Shown: positions 41,670 through 50,492 of the stretch, piece after piece
Numbering within the stretch: the stretch's first letter is position 1
How the letters are laid out: every line of letters starts with the position of its first letter
Origin: DATEPR01 sp963780635
GTDB taxonomy: Bacteria; Actinomycetota; Actinomycetes; Mycobacteriales; Pseudonocardiaceae
Assembly: GCA_963780635.1 (NCBI GenBank)
Contig: CAWACW010000013.1
Coordinates: 310,001 to 374,000, forward strand
Direction of reading: 5' to 3'
Length of the DNA: 64,000 bases
Made by a program: the position numbers and the translations under genes
Notes under the pieces: generated by a model
Databases searched by the model: none
What the model saw: only the letters and a program-made list of their open reading frames with translations
Told to the model about the DNA's origin: nothing

Positions 41670-43352
41670 ATGCCCGACCGACCCACGTCCTCACGCAGCC
41701 GACTCGGCCTGCACACACCCCGACCCAGCACGACGCTGCCGCAATCGGTCAGGACAGCACCGCCATCGCCGTCGGTAAGCGCATCGTCGGTAAGCGCATC
41801 GCCAGCAAGCGCGCGGCCACTAAGCGCATCGCCAGCAAGCGCGCGGCCAGTAAGCGCATCGTCGGTGAACGCGCCGCGGGTAAGCGCGTCGCCGGTGAGC
41901 GGGCCCGTGGTCGTGTCGCCGTTCCCGACGCTGCCGCCGCCTCGGGTCCGGCGGCGGGCGGCCGCGCCGCCCGCGGTGCTGGTGGCCGGGCTGGCCGTGG
42001 GTGTGGTCGCGGCCAACACCGTGCCGCTGGACCAGCCCGGCATCGGCTGGCTGACCGCCGGCCTCGCAATCACCGCGGGCGTCGCCACCGTGGGACGCAC
42101 CAGGGCCAGGACGGCACCCGGTCCGCGGGCCCGGATCGGGTGGACCGTGCTGGCTCTCGCGCTGCTGGCGGTCGGCGCGTTCCGGGCGGCCGGCTGGCTG
42201 TTCGCGTGGTGCGCGATCGGTGCCTGCATCGCGGGGTCGCTCGCGGTGTTCCGCGGCCGCTCGGCCGGGCAACTGCTGTTCGGTGTGTTCGCGGTGCCGC
42301 TGACCGCGCTGGGCGACCTGCCGTGGCTGGGCAGGGGTGTGGTGGCGTTACGCGGTTACGGTGGCGCCCGCCCCGCGCGGATCGCGCTGTCGGTGGTCGT
42401 CGGGATCGTGCTGCTGGTCGTCTTCGGCGCGCTGTTCGCCGGTGCCGACGCCACCTTCGCCCACCAGCTCGGGCAGGTGCTGCCGACGATCCGGTTCACC
42501 TGGGTACTCGTCCTCGTCGTGGTCGGCCTGTGCACGGCGGCTGCCGGTCACCTGCTGCTGGCGCCCGCGACCGTGCCACCCGCGCGGGCCGGCAGGACGC
42601 TGCGCAGGGTCGACTGGGCGGTGCCGCTCGGACTGCTGGTGCTGCTGTTCGCCGCGTTCGTCGCGGACCAGCTGGCCGCGCTGTTCGGCGGCGCCGGGTA
42701 CGTGCTGCGCACCGCGGGGCTGACCTACGCGCAGTACGCCCGCAGCGGCTTCTGGCAGCTGCTCGCGGTGACGGCGCTGACCCTGGTGGTGATCGCCGTC
42801 GCCGCGCGGACCGCGGACCGGACGACGAACGCCGACCGGGTGTGGCTGCGCGCGCTGCTCGGCGCGCTGGCCGGTCTGACGCTGGTGATCGTGTGTTCCG
42901 CGGTGGTGCGGATGTGGTCCTACCAGCAGGCATACGGCTTCACGGTGCTGCGCCTGGTGGTCGGCTGCACCGAGCTGTGGCTGGGGGTGGTCTACCTGCT
43001 GGTGATCGTCGCGGGCACGCGGCTGGGTTGGCTGCCGCGCACCGTCGTCGCCACCGGACTCGCGGGGCTGCTGGTGCTGGCCTTGGTGAACCCGGAACGG
43101 CTGATCGTGCACGAGAACGTCGTGCGCTGGCAGCACACCGGCTCGCTCGACATGGCCTACCTGGGCACGCTGTCGTCCGACGCGGTGCCCGCGTTGGCCG
43201 CGCTGCCCCACCGGCTGCAGGAGTGCGTGCTGCGGGACATCGCGGCCAACGAGTCAGGGTCGCCGGACGGTTGGCAGTCCTGGAACGCGAGCCGGGCCGC
43301 CGAACTGTCCGAAGTGGACGGTTCGACCCTGTCCGGTGGCTGCGCTCCCTAG
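41670..43352 (+). CDS. DUF4153/DUF4173-family integral membrane protein
   Basis: 560 residues. The first 90 are Ser/Ala/Pro-rich and hydrophilic and include eight pentapeptide repeats (see 41775-41894). After that about ten to twelve hydrophobic segments follow, with family motifs TYAQYARSGFWQLLAVTAL and RMWSYQQAYGFTVLRL. The C-terminal tail of about 60 residues is hydrophilic (HRLQECVLRDIAANESG). Function of the family is unknown. It follows the histidine kinase by 82 bp on the same strand, a frequent neighbour, so it may be controlled by that two-component system. Confidence 0.88.
   Translation: MPDRPTSSRSRLGLHTPRPSTTLPQSVRTAPPSPSVSASSVSASPASARPLSASPASARPVSASSVNAPRVSASPVSGPVVVSPFPTLPPPRVRRRAAAPPAVLVAGLAVGVVAANTVPLDQPGIGWLTAGLAITAGVATVGRTRARTAPGPRARIGWTVLALALLAVGAFRAAGWLFAWCAIGACIAGSLAVFRGRSAGQLLFGVFAVPLTALGDLPWLGRGVVALRGYGGARPARIALSVVVGIVLLVVFGALFAGADATFAHQLGQVLPTIRFTWVLVLVVVGLCTAAAGHLLLAPATVPPARAGRTLRRVDWAVPLGLLVLLFAAFVADQLAALFGGAGYVLRTAGLTYAQYARSGFWQLLAVTALTLVVIAVAARTADRTTNADRVWLRALLGALAGLTLVIVCSAVVRMWSYQQAYGFTVLRLVVGCTELWLGVVYLLVIVAGTRLGWLPRTVVATGLAGLLVLALVNPERLIVHENVVRWQHTGSLDMAYLGTLSSDAVPALAALPHRLQECVLRDIAANESGSPDGWQSWNASRAAELSEVDGSTLSGGCAP
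41775..41894 (+). repeat. 15-bp in-frame tandem repeat, eight units
   Basis: Eight 15-bp units of the GTAAGCGCATCGTCG type encode consecutive pentapeptides: VSASS, VSASP, ASARP, LSASP, ASARP, VSASS, VNAPR, VSASP. The array lies in the cytosolic N-terminal tail of the membrane protein and keeps the frame, so copy-number changes would only alter tail length. Confidence 0.85.
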
Positions 43353-43804
43353 AGCACGAGTGCCTTCGTCGGCGTCATCATCACACTCGGGTCGTTCCAG
43401 TCCACGCCCGGCACGTCCACGTACAGTTCGATCTCGTTGCCATCCGGGTCGGCGATGTAGAGGCTGTGCGTCGCGGTGTGGTCGCTCATGCCGAGGATCG
43501 GGGTGCCGGTCTCGACGAGAATGTCGCGAGCCGCCCGCAGTTCGTCGTCGGTGGTGCCGATCTTCAGACCGAAGTGGTAGAGCCCGAGCCGCTTGCCCGC
43601 CGGCTGGGCCGCGGCGTCCTTGCCGACCTCGATCAGCAGCAGTTCGTGATGGGTGCGACCGGATGGCGCGTTGAACGCGGCCACCGCAGCCCCGTCGGCG
43701 TCCGGCACGATCTGGCGCCAGCCCAGGACGTCACGGTAGAACGCGGCGGAGCGCCGCACGTCGCGGACATAGAGCACGATGTGCCCGAGTTCCCTGATTT
43801 CCAT
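43349..43804 (-). CDS. VOC/glyoxalase-family dioxygenase-like protein
   Basis: 151 residues, ATG at 43804. Two beta-alpha-beta-beta-beta modules of the vicinal oxygen chelate fold. Likely metal ligands: His in LGHIVLYVRDV (residue 8), His in LYHFGLKI (about 77) and Glu in DPDGNEIELYVD (about 125), the pattern of extradiol dioxygenases and catechol 2,3-dioxygenase-like proteins. Substrate unknown. Its 3' end overlaps the 3' end of the membrane protein gene by 4 bp (convergent), and it is divergent from the phosphodiesterase gene at 43843. Confidence 0.9.
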   Translation of the reverse strand: MEIRELGHIVLYVRDVRRSAAFYRDVLGWRQIVPDADGAAVAAFNAPSGRTHHELLLIEVGKDAAAQPAGKRLGLYHFGLKIGTTDDELRAARDILVETGTPILGMSDHTATHSLYIADPDGNEIELYVDVPGVDWNDPSVMMTPTKALVL

Positions 43805-43842
43805 ACGACTGAGGGTAAGGCTTTCCGCTACCGTCGGAGACC

Positions 43843-44982
43843 GTGCACAACCCGCCGGAACGCTCGCTCGCGGACGTAACGCCCTCGCTGCTGGCCACGC
43901 TCGGCGTGCCGGACAGCACCGACACGCTGGGGCTGCCCCCAGCCCGCCGCGTGTGCCTGCTGCTGATCGACGGGCTGGGCTGGGAACTGCTGCGAGCCCA
44001 CGCGGCGGACGCGCCGTTCCTGGCCGGCCTCGCCGCGACCGATTCGCCCATCGCGGCGGGTTTCCCGGCGACCACCGCGGCCAGCGTCGCCACGCTCGGC
44101 ACCGGGCTGCCAGTAGGCGAGCACGGCATCGTCGGCATCAGCTTCCAGGTGCCCGGCCTGCCGCTGCTGCACGCCCTCACCTGGCGCGGCGGCCCCGGAC
44201 CCGGACCGAAGGAGGACATGCGCGAGACCGCGGTGCCCGAACGCGTGCAGCCGGCGCCGACCGCGTTCGAGCGGGCCGAGGCCGCCGGGGTGGCCGTGTC
44301 GGTCGTCGCTCCCCCATTGCAACGGCGGTCCGGCCTGACCCGGGCGGTGCTGCGCGGCGGCGAGTTCCGCAACGCCTACGCGCTGGGCGATCTGGTCATC
44401 CAGGTCCGCGACGCGCTGCTCCCCCAACCGTCCTTCTGCTACGCATACCAGGGCGATCTCGATCTCGTCGGCCATGTGTACGGGCCGGGGTCGGACCAGT
44501 GGCGCTACCAACTCCGGGCGGCCGACCGGCTGGCCGCCGACATCGCCGAGGTGCTGCCGCCGGGGGCGTTGCTGGCGGTGGTGGCCGATCACGGCATGGT
44601 CCGCCTGTCCCCCGACCAGATCGTCGACGCGGACGCCACACCCGAGATGACCGACGGCGTCGCCGAGATCGGCGGCGACATCCGGGCCCGGCACGTCTAC
44701 GCAGCACCCGGCGCCGGGGCCGACGTGCTCGCCGCGTGGCGAGAGGTGCTCGGCGGCCGGGCTCATGTGCTCTCGCGGGAGGAGGCGGTCGCTGCGGGCT
44801 GGTTCGGGCCACGGGTCAGCGACCTGACGCTGCCCCGGATCGGTGATGTCGTGACGTCCTCGGTGGACGGCAACGGGGTGATCCGCGGCCACGCGGAACC
44901 CATCGAGTCGAAGATGATCGGGCATCACGGATCTCACAGCAACGCCGAGCGGCTCGTCCCGTTCCTGACCCAGCAGGGCTGA
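43843..44982 (+). CDS. Alkaline-phosphatase-superfamily nucleotide pyrophosphatase/phosphodiesterase
   Basis: 379 residues, GTG start. Two-metal site of the superfamily is visible: Asp in CLLLIDGLGWELL (about 44), nucleophile Thr in GFPATTAASVATLGTG (about 75), Asp/His in YQGDLDLVGHVYGPGSD, Asp-His in VVADHGMV (about 249) and His in KMIGHHGSHS near the end. No signal peptide, so cytosolic. It should cleave a phosphodiester or pyrophosphate; substrate unknown. Stands alone, 46 bp before gpx. Confidence 0.9.
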   Translation: MHNPPERSLADVTPSLLATLGVPDSTDTLGLPPARRVCLLLIDGLGWELLRAHAADAPFLAGLAATDSPIAAGFPATTAASVATLGTGLPVGEHGIVGISFQVPGLPLLHALTWRGGPGPGPKEDMRETAVPERVQPAPTAFERAEAAGVAVSVVAPPLQRRSGLTRAVLRGGEFRNAYALGDLVIQVRDALLPQPSFCYAYQGDLDLVGHVYGPGSDQWRYQLRAADRLAADIAEVLPPGALLAVVADHGMVRLSPDQIVDADATPEMTDGVAEIGGDIRARHVYAAPGAGADVLAAWREVLGGRAHVLSREEAVAAGWFGPRVSDLTLPRIGDVVTSSVDGNGVIRGHAEPIESKMIGHHGSHSNAERLVPFLTQQG

Positions 44983-45028
44983 CAAACTGTCAGCAGGACA
45001 TGAACCACTCGTCGGAAGAAGGAATCTC

Positions 45029-45517
<489 letters not shown>

Positions 45518-45991
45518 AGCGACACGGCCCGGCTGAAGCCACGGTGCGGGCGCCAAGCAGGCGCCCGCACCCGCGCCGGAGCTCCGCGCACGCCGCAGCT
45601 GCGCACACAGCGTGCTCGCCACAACGTCGGTCATCGACCCCGACCCGCGGCTCCGCGCAGGCCGCAGCTGCGCGCACAGCGTGCTCGCCACGATGTCGGT
45701 CATCGACCCCGACCACGCGATCATCATCGGCGCACCACCGATCACGCGCGTCCGGTCGACGACATCGAAGCCACACCGCCCCGCGAGGGCGAAGTGCGGG
45801 CGCCAAGCAGGCACCCGCACCCGCAGCTCCGCACACAGCGTGCTCGCCACGACATCGGTCATCGACCCCGACCACGCGATCATCATCGGCGCACCACCGA
45901 TCACGCGCGTCCGGTCGACGACATCGAAGCCACACCGCCCCGCGAGGGCGAAGTGCGGGCGCCGACGACGGTGTCGGCACCCGCACCCGCG
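45518..45991. repeat. Direct-repeat-filled spacer after gpx
   Basis: Two 130-bp copies, 45675-45804 and 45834-45963, are nearly identical (I see two differences) with a 159-bp period. A third, partial copy of the first 40 bp starts at 45606. The sequence GTGCGGGCGCCAAGCAGGC near 45544 recurs at 45794. The copies end in GACATCGAAGCCACACCGCC, resembling the 3' end of gpx at 45493-45512. Frames open across the repeats on either strand look like shadows; I see no gene in these 474 bp. The spacer lies between convergent genes. Confidence 0.85.
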
Positions 45992-48574
45992 TCAGTTCTC
46001 CGCCACCGCTTGCTTGCCCGCGAACGCGGCCAGCTCGGCGCGGGTCCGGACGCCGACCCGGCGGCAGATCCGGCGCACGTCGGTCACGACGGTCCGCTCG
46101 GACACGCCCGTCCGTCGGGCGATCTGCGGGTTCGTCAGGCCCTGTGCGACCAGCTCGACCACCCGCCGCTCCCGCTCCCGCCGCCGGTTCTCGGTGCGGT
46201 TGACCAGTTCCGACCACTCGGCACCGGCGGCGAAGGCGAGCAGTTGCTCAGGCGTCATCTGGATCGCGGCCGCGTGCAGATCGGCCAGTTGCTTGGCGGT
46301 GAACCCGCGCCGCGCCTGCGCGTCCGCCTCGTCGAGTTCCGGCCAGCGGGACAACGGTCCGACCACCGGCCGGGCAGTCCCGGTCCGGACCCGGATCGCG
46401 TCGGCCGCGGCGATCAGGCGCAGGCCCCGGTCGGCCTCCTCGCGCCGCAACGCCACCAGCGCGAGCCCTTCCAGCGACGCGGGCATCAGCTCGGGCTGCG
46501 TCCGCACGCTCCGCAGGGCCTCGATCAGCCGCTGCTCGGCAGCGTCGGGCTGCTCCCCGGCCAGTGCCAGCTCCGCCGTCGTGAGCAGCACGGCACAGAG
46601 CTCGGCGGCATCGCCCGCCTCCCGGGACCGTTCCGCCGCGTGGGCCAGCCCGGCCTCGACCGACTCCAGGTCGTCCTCGGCACCGGTCCGCGCGGCCATC
46701 AGCACCGCGCGGCCCCTGGCGTGCGCGGCACGGGCGGCGACCAACGGCGAGTTGTCCATGTCCAGCGCCCGCCGCACGGCCGCCCTGCCTGCCGCCAGCT
46801 CACCCAGGTCCACCTGCGCGAGACCGAGCAGGGCCAATGCCCCGGCCCGCACCTCGGCGGCACCCGGCTGGGCGGCGGCCTCCTCGGCCTGGGCCGCCAT
46901 CCGTTCGGTGTCGCCGTGCCACCGGGCGACGGACGCGCCGACGGCCAGCAGGATGCCCCGGTACGCGCCACCACCGTCGGGCCTGCGCACCGCTCCCGCG
47001 GCCACCGCGCCCGCCTCGGCCAGGCGGCCACCGGACTGCAGGCACAACGCCAACGCGGCGGCCAGCTCGCCGGCGCGCAGATCCCGGTGGTGCGCCGACC
47101 ACATGACGACCACGCGCAGCGTGCGCAGGTGCGGCCGCAGCCGCTCGGAGGGCATGCCGTGGTTGAGCTCCGGCCGGGCCAGCTCACCCAGCCAGCCGGC
47201 GAGCCGCCGGTACGTGTCGTCGGCCTCGCCGGCGACCCGCAGCCGGTGCTGCCCGTAGCCGCGCACGGTGCGGAACTGGTCGTACGTGCGCCCTGGCCGC
47301 TCGGTGGGCAGCAGCAGCGACCGCGCGGCCAGCCCGGACAGCACGCCGTCGATGCGGGCCTCGGTCAGCCACGACTCCGGGCACAGCGCGTGCACCGACT
47401 GGGCGTCGATGGGGTCGGCGAGCACGGACAACCGGCGGAACACGAGTTGCTCGTCGGCGGACAGCAGCTGGTAGCTGGCGTCGAGGGCTGCCCGCAGGCT
47501 GCCGTGCCTGCTGCTCACCCTGCCGCCCGCCACCAGGTCGTGGCCCGCGTCGACGTGCGCGAGCAGGTCGTCGATGCCCAGCAGCCGCACGCTGCGCGCG
47601 GCCAGTTCGATGGCCAGCGGCAGCCCGTCGAGCCGGGTGCACAGCTTGGCGACGGCCGCCGAGTGCTGCTGCCCGGTGAGGTCGAGGTGCGGCACGCTGG
47701 CCGACGCCCGTTCCACGAACAGCCGCACAGCGTCCACGCCGACCTGGGGGCGGTCGGGGCGGGTGCCGGTGGACAGCGGCCCGAGCGGCAGCAACGCGAC
47801 ACCGGGCACGTCCAGCGGCTCCCGGCTGGTAGCCAGCACCCGCACACCGGCACACGCCCGCAGCAGCGCGGTGGCCAGTTCGGTGCACCCGGCCAGGACG
47901 TGCTCCACGTTGTCCAGCAGCAGCAGCACGCGGCGGGAGCGCAGCACCTCGACCACCCCGGGCACCGAGGCGCACCAGGACGGCAGGGACAGCGCGGTCG
48001 CCACGGCGGACGCGACCGACGAACCGGCGGGCAGGCCCGCGCAGTCGACCAGCCACACGCCGTCCGGCCACGTGCAGTCCAGCAGTCCGGCGCCGGCCTG
48101 GCGGGCCACGTCCAGCGCGAGCCTGCTCTTGCCGACCCCGGGCGGGCCGATGACGGTGACCGCGCGGTGGGCGTCCACCAGCTGGCCCAGCTCGACGAGC
48201 TCGTCCTGGCGGCCGATCAGGCTGTCCAGCGCGGCGGGCACATTGCCCTGCACCGGCGTGCCCCTGCGGCCACCGGCCTGGTCGGGCTGCTGCGTCGCGG
48301 GACGCGCTGCCCTCCTGGTCGGTTCCGGGTCGGGCACGGCGGCCACCGGCCGGGTCAGCCTGCCCTGCCGCTCGCCGCGCGTCGAGTTGGCCGCTTGGCC
48401 GCCGCCCCGCGCCGACTGCGCCGCCAGCCGCAGGCGGTAGGCCCGCTGCCGGCACGCGTTGGAGCAGTACTGCGGCCGAGGGCCGGACCGGGTCGCCCCG
48501 TTGCCGTTGGACAGCATGGTGCCGCAGGTGCGGCAGTAGGTGGTCAGCGAATCGCCGACGACTGTCACGCTCAT
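45992..48574 (-). CDS. Large LuxR-type regulator with ATPase domain and N-terminal zinc-ribbon-like motif
   Basis: 860 residues. Residues about 14-45 hold CRTCG ... YCSNACRQRAYRLR, a Cys4 motif likely to bind zinc. About 115-400 form an AAA/NB-ARC-like ATPase: Walker A VIGPPGVGKSRLALDVA, Walker B VLLLLDNVEHVL, sensor VLATSREPL, GLPLAIELAARSVRLL. A TPR-like helical region follows. The C-terminus (about 795-855) is a LuxR HTH: RRVVELVAQGLTNPQIARRTGVSERTVVTDVRRICRRVGVRTRAEL. It belongs to the ATPase-type (LAL/AfsR-like) regulators; ligand and targets unknown. ATG at 48574. Confidence 0.92.
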   Translation of the reverse strand: MSVTVVGDSLTTYCRTCGTMLSNGNGATRSGPRPQYCSNACRQRAYRLRLAAQSARGGGQAANSTRGERQGRLTRPVAAVPDPEPTRRAARPATQQPDQAGGRRGTPVQGNVPAALDSLIGRQDELVELGQLVDAHRAVTVIGPPGVGKSRLALDVARQAGAGLLDCTWPDGVWLVDCAGLPAGSSVASAVATALSLPSWCASVPGVVEVLRSRRVLLLLDNVEHVLAGCTELATALLRACAGVRVLATSREPLDVPGVALLPLGPLSTGTRPDRPQVGVDAVRLFVERASASVPHLDLTGQQHSAAVAKLCTRLDGLPLAIELAARSVRLLGIDDLLAHVDAGHDLVAGGRVSSRHGSLRAALDASYQLLSADEQLVFRRLSVLADPIDAQSVHALCPESWLTEARIDGVLSGLAARSLLLPTERPGRTYDQFRTVRGYGQHRLRVAGEADDTYRRLAGWLGELARPELNHGMPSERLRPHLRTLRVVVMWSAHHRDLRAGELAAALALCLQSGGRLAEAGAVAAGAVRRPDGGGAYRGILLAVGASVARWHGDTERMAAQAEEAAAQPGAAEVRAGALALLGLAQVDLGELAAGRAAVRRALDMDNSPLVAARAAHARGRAVLMAARTGAEDDLESVEAGLAHAAERSREAGDAAELCAVLLTTAELALAGEQPDAAEQRLIEALRSVRTQPELMPASLEGLALVALRREEADRGLRLIAAADAIRVRTGTARPVVGPLSRWPELDEADAQARRGFTAKQLADLHAAAIQMTPEQLLAFAAGAEWSELVNRTENRRRERERRVVELVAQGLTNPQIARRTGVSERTVVTDVRRICRRVGVRTRAELAAFAGKQAVAEN

Positions 48575-48830
48575 GCCGTCACCGCGGTCCCGCTCGTGCG
48601 GCCACGGCCCGACACCGCCTTGCCACGCTTGGTAACCATCTCGTCATCCATCGTCATCACCGGTTCCTTCCGGCCTCCCCCAGCGCGACACCCGCTTCGG
48701 GACACCACACGTAGGTACGGTCGAACCGGTTCATTGGGCTTGGATTGGACGAGCCCCCAGAGTGGGTGGTCGCATTTGAGCAGCCCGGAACGCATACGGT
48801 GGGACGGGCAGTCTCGATGGGAGGACTCAG

Positions 48831-50264
48831 ATGGCATCTCCGGCACAGATAGGTGTGACGGGCCTCGCGGTCATGGGCCGCAACCTGGCCCGCAACTTCG
48901 CCCGGCACGGCTACTCGGTGGCACTGCACAACAGGACTGTCGCCAGGACCAAGTCGCTGGTGGAAGAGCACGGCGACGAGGGTGTCTTCGTGCCGACCGA
49001 GTCGGCCGAGGAGTTCATCGCCGCGCTGGAAAAGCCCCGGCGCGTGATCATCATGGTGAAGGCAGGAGCGCCCACGGATGCCGTGATCGAGGAGCTGGCG
49101 CCGCTGATGGAGGCGGGCGACATCCTGATCGACTGTGGCAATGCCCACTTCGCGGACACCCGGCGGCGCGAGGCGAGCCTGCGCGGGCGCGGGTTGCACT
49201 TCGTCGGCACGGGCGTGTCCGGCGGCGAGGAGGGCGCGCTGCTCGGGCCGAGCATCATGCCCGGCGGTTCGCCGGAGTCCTACCAGTCGCTCGGCCCGAT
49301 GTTCGAGACGATCGCCGCACAGGTGAACGGCACCCCGTGCTGCACGCACATCGGCCCCGACGGTGCCGGCCACTTCGTGAAGATGGTGCACAACGGCATC
49401 GAGTACGCCGACATGCAGCTCATCGCCGAGGCCTACGACCTGCTGCGCAAGGGTCTGGGCGCGCAGCCGGCCGAGCTCTCGAAGATCTTCGCCGAGTGGA
49501 ACAGCGGCGACCTGGAGTCGTTCCTGATCGAGACCACCGCGGACGTACTCGGCCATGTGGACGCCGCGACCGGCACACCGTTCGTGGATGTCGTGCTCGA
49601 TCAGGCGGAGCAGAAGGGCACCGGCCGCTGGACCGTGCAGACCGCACTGGATCTGGGCGTGCCGGTCACCGCGATCGCCGAGGCCACGTTCGCCAGGGCG
49701 CTGTCCGCGCATCCGGAGCAGCGCGCTGCCGCACAAGGACTACCCGGCCCGACGGACCCGCCCACGCCGGCCGACCGGGATTCGTTCGTCGACGACGTGC
49801 GCAAGGCGCTGTACGCGTCCAAGGTGGTCGCCTACGCGCAGGGTTACGACCAGATGGCGGCGGCCAGCGCCGAATACGACTGGCACATCGACCTGGGCTC
49901 GACGGCCACGATCTGGCGGGGCGGCTGCATCATCCGGGCCCGCTTCCTCGACCGCATCCGGGAGGCCTACGCCAAGGACCCGGACCTGCCGTCGCTGCTG
50001 GTCGACCCGTACTTCGCCGACGCCGTGACGCAGGGCCAGGAGGCCTGGCGGCGGGTCGTGGCGCACGCGGCCGCGGTCGGCATCCCGACGCCCGCGTTCT
50101 CCTCGTCGCTGGCCTACTACGACGGGCTGCGGGCGGGCAGGCTGCCCGCGTCGCTGCTGCAGGGCCTGCGCGACTTCTTCGGCGCGCATACGTACAAGCG
50201 GGTGGACAGGGCGGGGACGTTCCACACACTGTGGTCTGACGACCGCCGCGAGGTGGAAGCCTGA
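48831..50264 (+). CDS. gnd: 6-phosphogluconate dehydrogenase (decarboxylating)
   Basis: 477 residues, the long tetramer/dimer-type enzyme of the oxidative pentose phosphate pathway; converts 6-phosphogluconate to ribulose 5-phosphate with NADP. Motifs: IGVTGLAVMGRNLARNFARHG (NADP site), HNRT, DCGNAHFADT, GVSGGEEGALLGPSIMPGG, the catalytic GAGHFVKMVHNGIEYADMQLI with Lys and the C-terminal TYKRVDRAGTFHTLW. Ribosome site GGGAGGA precedes the ATG at 48831. Monocistronic here, 256 bp from the divergent LuxR-type regulator. Confidence 0.96.
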   Translation: MASPAQIGVTGLAVMGRNLARNFARHGYSVALHNRTVARTKSLVEEHGDEGVFVPTESAEEFIAALEKPRRVIIMVKAGAPTDAVIEELAPLMEAGDILIDCGNAHFADTRRREASLRGRGLHFVGTGVSGGEEGALLGPSIMPGGSPESYQSLGPMFETIAAQVNGTPCCTHIGPDGAGHFVKMVHNGIEYADMQLIAEAYDLLRKGLGAQPAELSKIFAEWNSGDLESFLIETTADVLGHVDAATGTPFVDVVLDQAEQKGTGRWTVQTALDLGVPVTAIAEATFARALSAHPEQRAAAQGLPGPTDPPTPADRDSFVDDVRKALYASKVVAYAQGYDQMAAASAEYDWHIDLGSTATIWRGGCIIRARFLDRIREAYAKDPDLPSLLVDPYFADAVTQGQEAWRRVVAHAAAVGIPTPAFSSSLAYYDGLRAGRLPASLLQGLRDFFGAHTYKRVDRAGTFHTLWSDDRREVEA

Positions 50265-50338
50265 TCCGCTAAGAGCTAAACACAATAACTGTTCGGCTCG
50301 CGTCGTCCAGGCACGCCATCTGCGGCGTTGTCGTCGGC

Positions 50339-50361
50339 CCCGGTACAACAGCGGTACCGGG
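50339..50361. promoter_or_regulatory. Inverted repeat 1 in the MFS gene leader
   Basis: CCCGGTAC (50339-50346) and GTACCGGG (50354-50361) flank 7 nt. It lies about 75 bp after the gnd stop and could be a gnd terminator stem or an operator; no U run follows. Confidence 0.4.
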
Positions 50362-50433
50362 ACCTCCTCCGCCTTGCAGCCGGCGCACCTGGACGCCGCT
50401 CCCTGATCGAACGCCATTGTGTTAGCAGCTCCA

Positions 50434-50465
50434 AGAGCTGCCGGCACCGTGGTGCCGGCAGCTCT
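50434..50465. promoter_or_regulatory. Perfect 15-bp inverted repeat just upstream of the MFS exporter gene
   Basis: Arms 50434-50448 and 50451-50465 are exact reverse complements around a 2-nt centre, beginning AGAGCTGCCGGCACC. The right arm ends 27 bp before the MFS ATG, which has its ribosome site in that gap. No U run follows, and the 2-nt centre is unsuitable for a simple hairpin loop, so an operator for a dimeric repressor is more likely than a terminator. Confidence 0.5.
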
Positions 50466-50492
50466 CACCGGCCCCGACCCGAGAGGACACCG

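Noticed and set aside
45606..45963. Mobile element or CRISPR in the gpx spacer
   Set aside because: Direct repeats only; no inverted terminal repeats, transposase or regular spacers.
45794..50239. A 1481-codon plus-strand frame across the repeat spacer, LuxR regulator and gnd
   Set aside because: It runs antisense through the regulator and out of frame through gnd; no domain is visible and composition is repeat- and shadow-like.
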